This document shows positions 41,302 to 49,917 of a stretch of DNA of 64,000 nucleotides, one piece after another (the stretch's first letter is position 1; each line of letters begins with the position of its first letter). A model generated the notes under the pieces. The model was given only the letters and a program-made list of their open reading frames with translations, was not told the origin of the DNA and made no database searches. The DNA is from Halohasta litorea. GTDB taxonomy: Archaea; Halobacteriota; Halobacteria; Halobacteriales; Haloferacaceae. The stretch spans positions 62,001 to 126,000 of the forward strand of contig NZ_JANHDJ010000004.1 in the NCBI RefSeq assembly GCF_024494645.1, given 5' to 3'. A program made the translations under genes and the position numbers.

Positions 41302-42564
41302 ATGAGCTACGATCAGATCGATGTCCCCGAGGAGGGCGAGCGGATCACGCTTGCCGACGAGGAAACCGGGGAGCTGAACGTTCCGGAGACGCCAACCATT
41401 CCGATTATCTACGGCGACGGGATCGGCTCGGATGTCGGCCCTGCTGCCCAGAAGGTCCTGAACGCCGCCGCCGAGGCGACCGGTCGCTCGATCGCGTGGA
41501 TGCGACTGTACGCCGGTGGCTCCGCCCGCGAGAAGTACGACGAGAACCTTCCCCAGGAGACCGTCGACGCGATCCGCGAACACCGTGTGGCGATTAAAGG
41601 GCCGCTGACGACGCCGGTCGGTGCGGGCTTCCGCTCGCTGAACGTCGCGCTCCGCAAGAAGCTGGATCTCTATGCCAATGTTCGGCCGACCTACCACCTC
41701 GACGGCGTGCCGTCGCCGGTCAAGGACCCGAGCGCGATGGATATGGTCACGTTCCGAGAGAACACCGAGGACGTGTATGCGGGCATCGAGTGGGAAGCCG
41801 GCACCGACGAAGTCCAGGAAGTAAAAGCGTTCGTCGAAGACGAGATGGGCTTCGACTCGACGATCCACGACGGCCCGGTCGGCATCGGTGTCAAACCGAT
41901 CACCGAGTTCGGTTCGAAGCGGCTCATCCGCGAGGCTATCGACTACGCCATCGCCAACGACCGGCCGACGGTCACACTCGTCCACAAGGGCAACATCATG
42001 AAGTTCACCGAGGGCGCGTTCCGTGACTGGGGTTACGAGCTCGCCGAAGAGGAGTACGGCGACGACGTCCTCACCGAGGACGAACTCTGGGAGGAGTACG
42101 ACGGCGAACAGCCGGAGGGCACCGTGGTCGTCCAGGACCGCATCGCCGACAACATGCTCCAGCAGATCCTCACCCGGACTGACGAGTACGACGTGATCGC
42201 GACGATGAACCTCAACGGCGACTACATGTCCGACGCTGCCGGTGCCCAGATCGGTGGGCTCGGCATCGCACCCGGTGCGAACTTCGGTCACGGCCGCTGT
42301 CTGGCCGAGCCGGTCCACGGCAGCGCACCCAAATACGCTGGCGAGGACAAGGTCAACCCGACCGCGATGATCCTCTCGGGTCGCGAAATGCTCGACTACC
42401 TCGGCTGGGACGAGGCCGCACAGCTCGTCCGTGATGCCGTCGAGCAGACGATCGTCGACCGGACGGTCACCTACGACCTCCACCGACAGATCGAGGGCGG
42501 CGAGAAACTCGCCACCAGCGAGTTCGCCGACGCCGTCGTCGAAAATATAGAGCAGCTTTCGTAG
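41302..42564 (+). CDS. icd: Isocitrate dehydrogenase (NADP-dependent)
   Basis: TCA-cycle enzyme converting isocitrate to 2-oxoglutarate; 420 residues. Substrate-binding motif GPLTTPVGAGFRSLNVALRK and the metal/catalytic signature NLNGDYMSDAAGAQIGGLG are intact, as is FRENTEDVYAGIE. The coenzyme region GSAPKYAGEDKVNPTAM with lysine and the following tyrosine pattern fits NADP. A TATA-like ACTTTTAC is about 27-33 bases upstream. Two strong hairpins follow the stop. Confidence 0.96.
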   Translation: MSYDQIDVPEEGERITLADEETGELNVPETPTIPIIYGDGIGSDVGPAAQKVLNAAAEATGRSIAWMRLYAGGSAREKYDENLPQETVDAIREHRVAIKGPLTTPVGAGFRSLNVALRKKLDLYANVRPTYHLDGVPSPVKDPSAMDMVTFRENTEDVYAGIEWEAGTDEVQEVKAFVEDEMGFDSTIHDGPVGIGVKPITEFGSKRLIREAIDYAIANDRPTVTLVHKGNIMKFTEGAFRDWGYELAEEEYGDDVLTEDELWEEYDGEQPEGTVVVQDRIADNMLQQILTRTDEYDVIATMNLNGDYMSDAAGAQIGGLGIAPGANFGHGRCLAEPVHGSAPKYAGEDKVNPTAMILSGREMLDYLGWDEAAQLVRDAVEQTIVDRTVTYDLHRQIEGGEKLATSEFADAVVENIEQLS

Positions 42565-42578
42565 AAAGCCGCTCTGGC

Positions 42579-42599
42579 TCTGGCGGCGAAGCCGCCAGA
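42579..42599 (+). terminator. GC-rich hairpin after icd
   Basis: A perfect 9-base stem, TCTGGCGGC / GCCGCCAGA, with a GAA loop, 15 bases after the icd stop. No T-run follows directly, so it may stabilise the mRNA 3' end or help termination. Confidence 0.55.
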
Positions 42600-42607
42600 A
42601 CATCGAG

Positions 42608-42628
42608 CAGTTAGCCTGAGGCTAACTG
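42608..42628. terminator. 21-base perfect palindrome after icd
   Basis: Arms CAGTTAGCCT and AGGCTAACTG with a single central G. It lies nine bases after the preceding hairpin. The two together are the strongest secondary-structure elements in the intergenic DNA of this window. A protein-binding site is an alternative reading. Confidence 0.45.
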
Positions 42629-42697
42629 GGCGCTGTCGGCCTGTCGACTCATACCTACCACCGAATTTTTATATGCAGTTGACTGAGAGCCACAGCG

Positions 42698-42754
42698 ATG
42701 TTGTTTAAAAACGAGAGCGTCGGCTACCGAAGTGAGTCAGTTGAGAGAAGCTAG
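42698..42754 (+). CDS. Possible 18-residue leaderless mini-ORF opposite the tRNA
   Basis: ATG 42698 lies exactly 27 bases after a good TATA-like TTTTTATATG (42666-42675). The frame encodes MLFKNESVGYRSESVERS and ends inside the 3' end of the tRNA-Thr gene on the other strand. The promoter spacing is convincing, the peptide is too short to judge. It could equally mark a non-coding RNA. Confidence 0.25.
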   Translation: MLFKNESVGYRSESVERS

Positions 42755-42822
42755 GACAGGGATTTGAACCCTGGAAGTCTCGATTACAAGTCGAGTGCAT
42801 GAACCCCCCATGCTCTCCTAGC
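42749..42822 (-). tRNA. tRNA-Thr (anticodon TGT), atypical D arm
   Basis: 74 bases including discriminator T, no encoded CCA, no intron. Read on the minus strand: acceptor stem GCTAGGA/TCCTAGC (7 bp), D stem GCAT/ATGC (4 bp), anticodon stem CTCGA/TCGAG with loop CTTGTAA (anticodon TGT), five-base variable loop, and T stem CAGGG/CCCTG with loop TTCAAAT. All stems are perfect. The D loop is GGGGGGTTC and position 8 is G, whereas T8 and A14 are nearly universal in tRNAs. It starts 14 bases after the stop of the GNAT gene and may be co-transcribed with it. Confidence 0.88.
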
Positions 42823-42835
42823 GCGCATCTGTCGA

Positions 42836-43315
42836 TTACGGGTCCCCCTTTGAGTGTGTATCGTTTTCGATCCGCTTTGCCAACTCGATGCGGTGGTCCC
42901 GGTAGCCGTGCCGCGAGTAGAACCGCCGGGCGGCGTCGTTGGCCGCCAGCACTTCAAGGGTGACGGTGTCGACGCCCGCCTCCGCGAGATCGGCCTCGGC
43001 GGCTTCGAGCAGTTCGCTACCGATACCGTCGTCCCGCGCCTCGGGCCGGACGTAGAGATTGAGGATCACACCCGTTGTTTGGTCCTGCTGGTACCGCCCG
43101 TCCTCGACGTGGTACATCACGAATCCCAGCGTTTCGTCGGCCTCGGCGACCAACAGCCCGTCGGTGACGATGTGCTGGGCGATGGCGTCGCTCACCGCCT
43201 CGCGGTTTTCCTCGGTCAGCAGCCGCGAGCCGTACTGCCGCTGGTCGGCCGCCAGCTCGACCCAGCAGTCGACGAGCGTCTCGACATCCGAGAGAGTTGG
43301 CTGGGTGATCTCCAT
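42836..43315 (-). CDS. GNAT family N-acetyltransferase
   Basis: A 159-residue acetyl-CoA-dependent transferase. The acetyl-CoA-binding region reads LNLYVRPEARDDGIGSELLEAAEADLAEAG (the R-x2-G-x-G/A loop in RDDGIGS), followed by the VTLEVLAANDAARRFYSRHGYR core that is typical of the family. Substrate unknown. The start ATG overlaps the TGA of the CBS gene by one base, so the two form a unit, and the tRNA-Thr gene follows. Confidence 0.87.
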   Translation of the reverse strand: MEITQPTLSDVETLVDCWVELAADQRQYGSRLLTEENREAVSDAIAQHIVTDGLLVAEADETLGFVMYHVEDGRYQQDQTTGVILNLYVRPEARDDGIGSELLEAAEADLAEAGVDTVTLEVLAANDAARRFYSRHGYRDHRIELAKRIENDTHSKGDP

Positions 43316-43884
43316 CAGTAGGCTCGGCAGTCCGGACAGACCAGCTGTCCGTTGACCGTCGAGAGCTCCGGCGTCAACGAGCCACAGCCCTCACAGATCC
43401 CCTGGACCGACTCCTCGGTGGCACCCTCGGCGTCGATTTCCGCACCACCCTCGGCGGCTTCGGTCGCCCCGGTTCCGGCCGCGGCGGTGGGGGTCGTGGG
43501 AGCCTCGGCCGTCTCAGTGGCGGCCAGTACGTCCCGCTCGGTCAGCAGGCCGACGATCTCGTCGTCATCGACGACCAGCAGATGGGTCGTCCCGCGCGCG
43601 ATGAGCTGCCGGGTCCCGTCGGCCAGCGAGGCGTCGGGGCTGATCGTCGGCACCGGCGGCTCCATCACGTCGCCAACCGTTCGGTCTCCTGGATCACCAT
43701 CCAACAGCGCGGCCAACGCCGTCGCCGTCGAGAGGCTTCCGATGGGCTCCGAGCCGCGCACCACCACGACTGCCTCGGTCGGCTCCGACCGCATTAGTTC
43801 GGCGGCCTCAACGAGCCCGTCGGACTCGCTGACACCGACGAACTCTCGATTCATTACGTCACGAACTGTGATACCATTGCGCAT
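43315..43884 (-). CDS. CBS-pair protein with C-terminal zinc ribbon
   Basis: A 189-residue protein: two CBS modules (about 5-62 and 68-122) forming one Bateman unit, an Ala/Thr/Gly-rich linker (124-160), and a zinc ribbon GICEGCGSLTPEL with CPDCRAY at the end (CxxC...CxxC). CBS pairs bind adenosyl ligands and often regulate the fused or associated protein; zinc ribbons may contact nucleic acid or protein. This layout is common in haloarchaea but uncharacterised. It overlaps the GNAT start by one base. Confidence 0.87.
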   Translation of the reverse strand: MRNGITVRDVMNREFVGVSESDGLVEAAELMRSEPTEAVVVVRGSEPIGSLSTATALAALLDGDPGDRTVGDVMEPPVPTISPDASLADGTRQLIARGTTHLLVVDDDEIVGLLTERDVLAATETAEAPTTPTAAAGTGATEAAEGGAEIDAEGATEESVQGICEGCGSLTPELSTVNGQLVCPDCRAY

Positions 43885-43976
43885 ACAGGCTATATCGCGG
43901 CAACCGGCTAAAAGCCACCTGCAGAACCATTAAGATACTGACGAACGAAGAAGAGTAGTTGGAGCCGTCAGCCCGC

Positions 43977-44291
43977 TTATCTCGTTCGGCTGAACTGGTC
44001 GGCACCCTCGTAGAACCACAGCCCGCTGCGGCGCATCGCCCGTCCGACCGCCTGATGCATCTCGACGATATCCTCGAACGACGACTCCTCGACGTTCTCG
44101 AAGATCTCCCGGAGCGGGACGACCGTTTCGTGGTCGATGCGGATCGGATCGTCGCCGTACTCCGCGACGAAACTGTCGCGATCCAGCGGGAAGTCGCCCT
44201 CCTCGTCGACTTTCTTTGCGATTACCGCGTGGCCGTACTGGCGTCCACCCTCGCTGCCCTGCTCGCCATCGGGATCGTGTGGCCAATCCAT
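43977..44291 (-). CDS. DUF5785 family protein
   Basis: A 104-residue haloarchaeal protein of unknown function. The start MDWPHDPDGEQGSEGGRQ, then AVIAKKVDEEGDFPL and the closing AMRRSGLWFYEG, fits DUF5785. It is cytoplasmic and acidic. It lies 45 bases before the end of the transporter gene that is transcribed in the same direction further right, so it may be the second gene of that transcript. Confidence 0.84.
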   Translation of the reverse strand: MDWPHDPDGEQGSEGGRQYGHAVIAKKVDEEGDFPLDRDSFVAEYGDDPIRIDHETVVPLREIFENVEESSFEDIVEMHQAVGRAMRRSGLWFYEGADQFSRTR

Positions 44292-44336
44292 ACAGAGTGA
44301 TTCCCACGGTGGATGGTTAGTCTTACGCTCCCACGG

Positions 44337-46838
44337 TCAGTCGTCGCTTCCCGATGGGAGTGTCGACGATTGCTGCCCGAGGAGTCTGTCGCTAACCGCA
44401 CCGACAAGCGGAAGCTTCGCAGTCGTGTCACCACGAAGGCGGGCCCAGACGACGATCACCGACGGGAGGACGATCAGCGACGAGAGGTACGCATACAGCA
44501 CGCTCAGCGACATCAGCGCGCCGAACGCGCCGAGTGCGGGGTTGAGCGCGAGCACGAGGACACCGATCCCGAAGACGGTCGTGAGCATGCTCCCTGTCAG
44601 CGCCCCACCGGTGCCGACGACGGTGCGCTGGAGCGCCTCGTAGAGGTCCCGCTCGTGGTACTCGTCGGCGAACCGATGGACGACGTGGACCGAGTAGTCG
44701 ATGCCGATGCCGACCGCGATCGCCAGGATCGTGCCGTTGATCGCGTTGAAGCTGATATTCAGCGCACGCATCGAGGCGACCAGCGCCACGACGGTCACGA
44801 TGATCGGAATCACGTTGACGACGCCCAGCGAGGGCGATCCCTCGATCACCCAGTAGGCGGCCACGAGGAACAGCGCGGCACCGATAAGCGTCAACACGAG
44901 ACTCTGGACGACCGACTCGAAGACCAGCGAGATGGCCTCGTCGAAGATGACGTTCGTGCCGGTCGGCTGGGCGTTGGTCCGGAAGTTCTCCGAGAGGCTG
45001 TATGCCTCGTCGGTGACGACATCGTCGTCGGCATCGCCGTCGACGGTGTACAGGACCCGCGTGCTCCGGCGGTCCGCATCGAGGAAGCCGCTGGTGGTGT
45101 CCTCGCCGAGTTCGTCGTAGATCCGCGGGAGGTTCCGGTCTGGAATCCCATTGTCGTTGCGGTCGTTGCGATCAACGAGCGCCCTGAACTCGGGGTCCTG
45201 TTCGGCGCGGGACTCGATGACCGTCACGATACTTTCCGTCTCGGCCTGTCGGGTGTCAGTACGGAACGTCGGCGGTGGATCCTCACCCGCCCGATGTATC
45301 TCTTCGAGCGCCGTATTCCGCCGCATATCGCCCTCGATATACATCTGAACCTGGCCGTCCTGCTCGAAGTTCTCATCGAGGTAGTCGTTGAGCCGGACGT
45401 AGTCGAACTCCGCTGGCGGGCGGATCGATTCGGGGAGATACTGGAGGTACTCCGGCGTCTCGGCTTCCGGATTGAAGTCATCGGGACTGAATCCGGTCCC
45501 CACATCTGTCGCGTAGACGCCAGCGCCCCCCGTGAGCACCAACGCGAGCAACAGGAAGACGACTGGCCCGCGTTTCGAGACCGTCACGCCAACCGCCAGC
45601 AGCCGCCCCAGCGGCGAGCGTTCGGAGCCGAACGGGGCCTGTGAAAAGGTTGGAATGGGATACTTCTCGCGGGCGCGGTCGACGGTCACCTTCAGGGCGG
45701 GGACGAAGACCCCGAAGATGAGGAACGTGAAGACGATCCCGGCGGCGGCGACGATCCCGAAGTCCCGCGTCGGCGGGAAGGGACTGACGACGTTCGAGAG
45801 GAAGCCGATCGCGGAGGTGCCGACGACGATGAAGAAGGCGACGCTCACCTGGTCGGTCGTTAGGATCATCGACTCGGAGATCCCCTTCCCCGTGACCCGT
45901 TCCTCACGATACCGATTGATCGAGTGAATCCCGAAGTCGATGCCGATCGCAATGAGGATCGGCGGCACCGCGATCAACAACACCGCAAAGGGAATCCCCG
46001 CGAGGCCGATGAAGCCGAACGTCCAGACCAGCGTCATCACGATCGCAAGCAGCCCGATGAGGACGTCGACGAGATCACGGTAGGCGACGACCAAAAACAG
46101 CATAATCAACACGAGCGCCGAGGGCAGCACCACTGTTGTCGTGATTCCGGTGGTGTTCGGCGGGGTCCCTTGGACCCAAATCGTCGAACTGTCGTCAGTA
46201 ACAAGCCGCTCCATCCGCTCTTCTTTGTTCGGGGGGTACTCCGAGGCCCCACCCGGTCCCGTCGCCGCTCCCTCGCCGGGTCCGGCCCGGTGGGTAACGC
46301 TGCCCTGTGTCGCCGAGGCCGAGGCGGACTCTCGGTTGAAATCATCGCTCAACTGCCCGGTAAAACCCGAATTCGTGTCGGCGGCCTCTCGTACCGCTTC
46401 GTCGATCTCGGTCGGCGTCGCCCGCTCGACTGCCCGGAGCTGCTGGTCGCGCGTCGACGCCTCGGGGTCGAGTGTCGTGGCGATCGTTTCGGCCACTGTG
46501 GACGTCTCGCTGACGCGCAAGGCCCCGGTCTCTTCGATCCGGTTTCGCGTTTCGAGCATATCGACCAGCGCACCCTTCGCCAGCACGTTGGTCGCCTCCT
46601 GGATCAGGGTTGTACTCGTGGTCTCATCGGAGAAACTACTGCCGAAATCCTCGTTGATGTCCTCGATGGCCTGAAAGGAGGGGAGATCCTCGATGAACTG
46701 CTGTTGGCCGCTCTCGGTAGAGATGCTGCCGAGCCCACCGACGAACGCGGCCGTTACGAGCAGAAAGACGACGATGACCGTCTTCGAGCGGTTGACAATG
46801 ATCTCGTCGCCGCGGTCTATCAGCCACTGATATTCCAT
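44337..46838 (-). CDS. RND/MMPL family membrane transporter
   Basis: An 833-residue membrane protein with the RND layout: a first membrane helix, an outer domain (about 45-215), five helices (220-400), a second helix and outer domain (about 425-655), and five final helices. The conserved GIDFGIHSINRYREE and GIGIDYSVHVVHRFADEY segments in the two halves are sterol-sensing/MMPL-type signatures, as in HpnN and similar exporters. It should use the proton or sodium gradient to export a lipid or hydrophobic compound. No partner adaptor is near, and the substrate is unknown. Confidence 0.88.
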   Translation of the reverse strand: MEYQWLIDRGDEIIVNRSKTVIVVFLLVTAAFVGGLGSISTESGQQQFIEDLPSFQAIEDINEDFGSSFSDETTSTTLIQEATNVLAKGALVDMLETRNRIEETGALRVSETSTVAETIATTLDPEASTRDQQLRAVERATPTEIDEAVREAADTNSGFTGQLSDDFNRESASASATQGSVTHRAGPGEGAATGPGGASEYPPNKEERMERLVTDDSSTIWVQGTPPNTTGITTTVVLPSALVLIMLFLVVAYRDLVDVLIGLLAIVMTLVWTFGFIGLAGIPFAVLLIAVPPILIAIGIDFGIHSINRYREERVTGKGISESMILTTDQVSVAFFIVVGTSAIGFLSNVVSPFPPTRDFGIVAAAGIVFTFLIFGVFVPALKVTVDRAREKYPIPTFSQAPFGSERSPLGRLLAVGVTVSKRGPVVFLLLALVLTGGAGVYATDVGTGFSPDDFNPEAETPEYLQYLPESIRPPAEFDYVRLNDYLDENFEQDGQVQMYIEGDMRRNTALEEIHRAGEDPPPTFRTDTRQAETESIVTVIESRAEQDPEFRALVDRNDRNDNGIPDRNLPRIYDELGEDTTSGFLDADRRSTRVLYTVDGDADDDVVTDEAYSLSENFRTNAQPTGTNVIFDEAISLVFESVVQSLVLTLIGAALFLVAAYWVIEGSPSLGVVNVIPIIVTVVALVASMRALNISFNAINGTILAIAVGIGIDYSVHVVHRFADEYHERDLYEALQRTVVGTGGALTGSMLTTVFGIGVLVLALNPALGAFGALMSLSVLYAYLSSLIVLPSVIVVWARLRGDTTAKLPLVGAVSDRLLGQQSSTLPSGSDD

Positions 46839-46976
46839 CGTCTGTGTTATCAGCCCGTTTCGGACGACGGAGTAAAAGGATGCTCACATTGAAAGAAACG
46901 GACAACGAGTTGATTCACCGCGGGTACCTGTCTCCGATCGAGTGACGACAGGCTACTCGGGTGCGTTCGGCTCGCC

Positions 46977-47486
46977 TTAGCCCATCAATCGACCGAGAAG
47001 CTGGTGGACGGTCGAGCCGCTCATCGTTCCTTTTAGCTCTTTGAGCGTGGCCTCCTCCTGGTCGAGGTTTTCCTCAAGGGGTTCGGTGACTTCGTTCGGG
47101 AGATCCAGCCGATCGGCATGGGTCAGCAGTCCTTCGTAGGCCGAAATCTCCAGGCGCTCGACTTTCACCCCTGCGCCGACGTTGTAGAGGTCGATCAGGT
47201 CCGTATCCGCGACGGCGCTATCGAGGAACGCCTGTCGGTCCTCGATGAGGCCGTCGAGAGCGTGACACTGCCGCAGTTCGGTCGGCTCGTCGAGGGCATC
47301 GAAGACGCCTTCGAGCCGTCGGGCCTGCTCGGCGGTCTCCCGCTGGTGGGTTTCGAACCCCTCGCTGATCGTCTCGTCGGCCGTGCTCTCGACCATCTCG
47401 TCGAGGATGTCGACCAGTTCGGTCTCGATGTAGTACACCTGCTGGAGTTCGTAGACGAACTTGTCGTGGAGGGTTTCGACTGTCAT
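46977..47486 (-). CDS. DUF892/YciE-type ferritin-like protein
   Basis: A 169-residue helical bundle: LHDKFVYELQQVYYIETELVDIL, then HQRETAEQARRLEGVFDALDE, and EISAYEGLLTHADRLDLPNEV. The spaced E and H residues (E..ExxH) are the di-iron pattern of the ferritin-like superfamily, and the DUF892 family is stress-induced in bacteria. Start ATG 47486 was chosen because the next upstream ATG adds residues unlike the family. It is divergent from priS. Confidence 0.86.
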   Translation of the reverse strand: MTVETLHDKFVYELQQVYYIETELVDILDEMVESTADETISEGFETHQRETAEQARRLEGVFDALDEPTELRQCHALDGLIEDRQAFLDSAVADTDLIDLYNVGAGVKVERLEISAYEGLLTHADRLDLPNEVTEPLEENLDQEEATLKELKGTMSGSTVHQLLGRLMG

Positions 47487-47672
47487 AGAACCACACCTCA
47501 CCCATCCACGAACCGCCGTGTAAGTGTTCATCCGGCTTGCTCACACTCGGTTTCCGGCTACGGTCGGTTGGTTGCCAGTCGGTGGTGGCGCTCGGTGGCG
47601 GCGCTGGGTCGGCGTTCCTGTGGCCGACCGAACGGTAACGACTTTAGTAGCCTCTGCATAACCACGAGTCGA

Positions 47673-48827
47673 ATGGACGACCGCACCCGTGAGTACCTCC
47701 AGGACCGCTTCGGCGATTACTACCGGGGGTCGACGGTTGCGCTCCCGCCCGCGGCCAACGAACGCGAGTGGGGCCACATCCCGTGGACGCCCGGCACGGG
47801 CACGACGATGGTTCGCCACCAGTCCCAACTCGATCTCGGCGACGTCGACGACTTCCTGGCCCGCGAAGCCCCGCGGCACGCCTACTTTTCGGCCGCCCGC
47901 TACACCGACCCTTCCGCGAGCACGATGTCTCAAAAGGGGTGGCAGGGCGCGGACCTCGTATTCGATCTTGACGCCGACCACCTCCCCAGCATCGACCCCG
48001 ACGACGCGACCTACGCCGAGATGCTGGCCGCCTGCAAGGACGCTCTCTACCGCCTGCTGACGTTCGTCGAGGACGATTTCGGCTTCGACGACGTGAGCGT
48101 CGTCTTCTCGGGCGGGCGGGGCTACCACGTCCACGTTCGGGACGAGGAGATCCAGGACCTCGATAGCGACGCGCGCCGCGAGATCGTCGATTATGTACTG
48201 GCTAACGGGCTGGATACTGACGGACTGATCCGGATCGTCTCTCCTGGAGCCACCAACCAGCGGATGTTGCAGACCGAGGGTGGGTGGGGACGCAGAGTCC
48301 ACCGGGAGATGGTCGATCTCGCCGACGAACTTCGGGAGATGGACGACGAGGAGGCGCTCGCCCGCCTCACCGAGATCGACGGCATCGGCGACGGCCGCGC
48401 CGAGACCATTCTGGGTTCCCTCAAAGCGAACCCCGATGCGATCGGCGAGGGGAACATGGAGGCGGGCGGGCCCGGCATCCGACTGCTCAAAGACACGCTC
48501 GTCGAGCGGGTCATCGAGACCCAGACGGCCCCGATCGACGAACCCGTTACCACCGACACCCACCGACTCATTCGCCTGCCGAAGACGCTACACGGCGGCA
48601 GCGGACTCGTGGTGACACCCATCGACCGCGACGATCTCGACGCCTTCGATCCGCTGGTCGATGCGGTGCCCGATCGGTTCCGCGGCCGGGAGATCGAGAT
48701 TACGACCGACGAACCGCGGCGGGTCGAACTCGCGGGCGACATAACTAAGTTGGAGCCGGGTACACACACAGTAGCAGAGTACGTCGGCGTCTTTCTTATG
48801 GCGCGCGGCGAGGCCGACAAAACATGA
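47673..48827 (+). CDS. priS: DNA primase small (catalytic) subunit
   Basis: Archaeal/eukaryotic-type primase, 384 residues, makes RNA or DNA primers for replication together with PriL. Catalytic aspartates D98 and D100 in LVFDLDADH, and the SGGRGYHVHV motif at 146-155 that binds the nucleotide, are present. A zinc-binding region is poorly visible. Start ATG 47673 gives the family N-terminus MDDRTREYLQ. Its stop overlaps the start of the GINS gene by four bases, a conserved pair in haloarchaea. Confidence 0.95.
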   Translation: MDDRTREYLQDRFGDYYRGSTVALPPAANEREWGHIPWTPGTGTTMVRHQSQLDLGDVDDFLAREAPRHAYFSAARYTDPSASTMSQKGWQGADLVFDLDADHLPSIDPDDATYAEMLAACKDALYRLLTFVEDDFGFDDVSVVFSGGRGYHVHVRDEEIQDLDSDARREIVDYVLANGLDTDGLIRIVSPGATNQRMLQTEGGWGRRVHREMVDLADELREMDDEEALARLTEIDGIGDGRAETILGSLKANPDAIGEGNMEAGGPGIRLLKDTLVERVIETQTAPIDEPVTTDTHRLIRLPKTLHGGSGLVVTPIDRDDLDAFDPLVDAVPDRFRGREIEITTDEPRRVELAGDITKLEPGTHTVAEYVGVFLMARGEADKT

Positions 48828-49846
48828 AACTCGACGAGCTTCGGACAGTCCAATCGAAGGAACGCCGCAAGGACAGCCTCCAGCAGCTGCGGGATTCCTT
48901 CTACGAAGACGTCGCGGCCTACTTACAGGACCTCAAGGCCAGCCGGGACCGCCGCGCCAAACAGGTCGAGAACCCCTTCTCGGACGACGAAGTCCGGCGG
49001 CTCTCCGACGAGCTGGAAACCGCCGAGGAGGTCGCCGAAGCGGTGTACGAACGGCGCGTCGGCAAAGTGGTCAAGCTCGCCTCGTTTGCCGCCGCCGAGA
49101 TGCCGGTCGACGACGATGGGATGACTACCGAGGAACGGGACCTCTTCGAGGACCTGGTCGACCGCATCGAACGGAACAAAAACGCGGTCCTCGACGTGCT
49201 GTCCGGCAACGGCGAGTCGGCCGAGCAGGCCGGTGCGGCTACGGCCGACGCGGAGCCGACGCCGCCACCGTCTCCGACCGACCGAGCCGCGGAACCCGAG
49301 CCCGCAACCGAGTCGGCCGCCGACGGGGTGCTCGCCGATGCGATGGGCGGCAACTCGGAGTCGACAGCTGAAACAGCCGAGCAAGCCACGCCCGCAGCCC
49401 CCGAACAGACAGCGTCGAGTACGCCCGAGACGGAGCCGACCGATAGCTCGCCCGAGGAGATCCCGCCGCCGGAGGCCGAGCCCGAGCCCGACGCCGTGTT
49501 GGGGACATCGACCGATGGCGGAACGGCCACCGACGTGGCGAGCGATGCTCCTGGAGGCGACACACCCCTCGACCAGCCACCGACGGCGTCGGCTGGCGGT
49601 GACGCGGAGGCAGCCGACGACAGTCCGGACCCGACCAACGCGAACCCGGACCCAACCGACGAATCCGGGGCGGCATCGGATACCGACGGCGAGGACCGAA
49701 CCACGGTTCGAATCACGAAAAACGTCGGCGAGATATTCGGCGTCGACGGCCGGGAGTACACCCTCCGCTCGGAGGACGTGGTCACCCTGCCGACGACGAA
49801 CGCCGACCCGCTGGTCGATCGGGATGCCGCGATGCGACTCGACTGA
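48824..49846 (+). CDS. GINS replication complex subunit (Gins51-type) with long acidic linker
   Basis: A 340-residue subunit of the GINS complex that activates the MCM helicase. Residues 1-130 are the helical A domain (MKLDELRTVQSKERRK, ERNKNAVLDVLSG), and residues 290-340 are the small B domain (TTVRITKNVGEIFGVDGREY). Between them is an unusually long (about 160 residues) Glu/Asp/Thr/Pro-rich disordered linker. The A-B order is that of the Gins51 class. It is translationally coupled to priS, matching their joint role at the fork. Confidence 0.9.
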   Translation: MKLDELRTVQSKERRKDSLQQLRDSFYEDVAAYLQDLKASRDRRAKQVENPFSDDEVRRLSDELETAEEVAEAVYERRVGKVVKLASFAAAEMPVDDDGMTTEERDLFEDLVDRIERNKNAVLDVLSGNGESAEQAGAATADAEPTPPPSPTDRAAEPEPATESAADGVLADAMGGNSESTAETAEQATPAAPEQTASSTPETEPTDSSPEEIPPPEAEPEPDAVLGTSTDGGTATDVASDAPGGDTPLDQPPTASAGGDAEAADDSPDPTNANPDPTDESGAASDTDGEDRTTVRITKNVGEIFGVDGREYTLRSEDVVTLPTTNADPLVDRDAAMRLD

Positions 49847-49917
49847 CTCGCGGGACGTATTCGGCGCAGTAGCTCCTGACGACGTAGATATCCGCAGTGA
49901 AAATTCCGTTCTGCTCG

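Noticed and set aside
44313-45644. 443-codon frame antisense to the RND transporter
   Set aside because: It overlaps an intact transporter gene with clear motifs and has only Arg/Asp/Glu-rich shadow composition.
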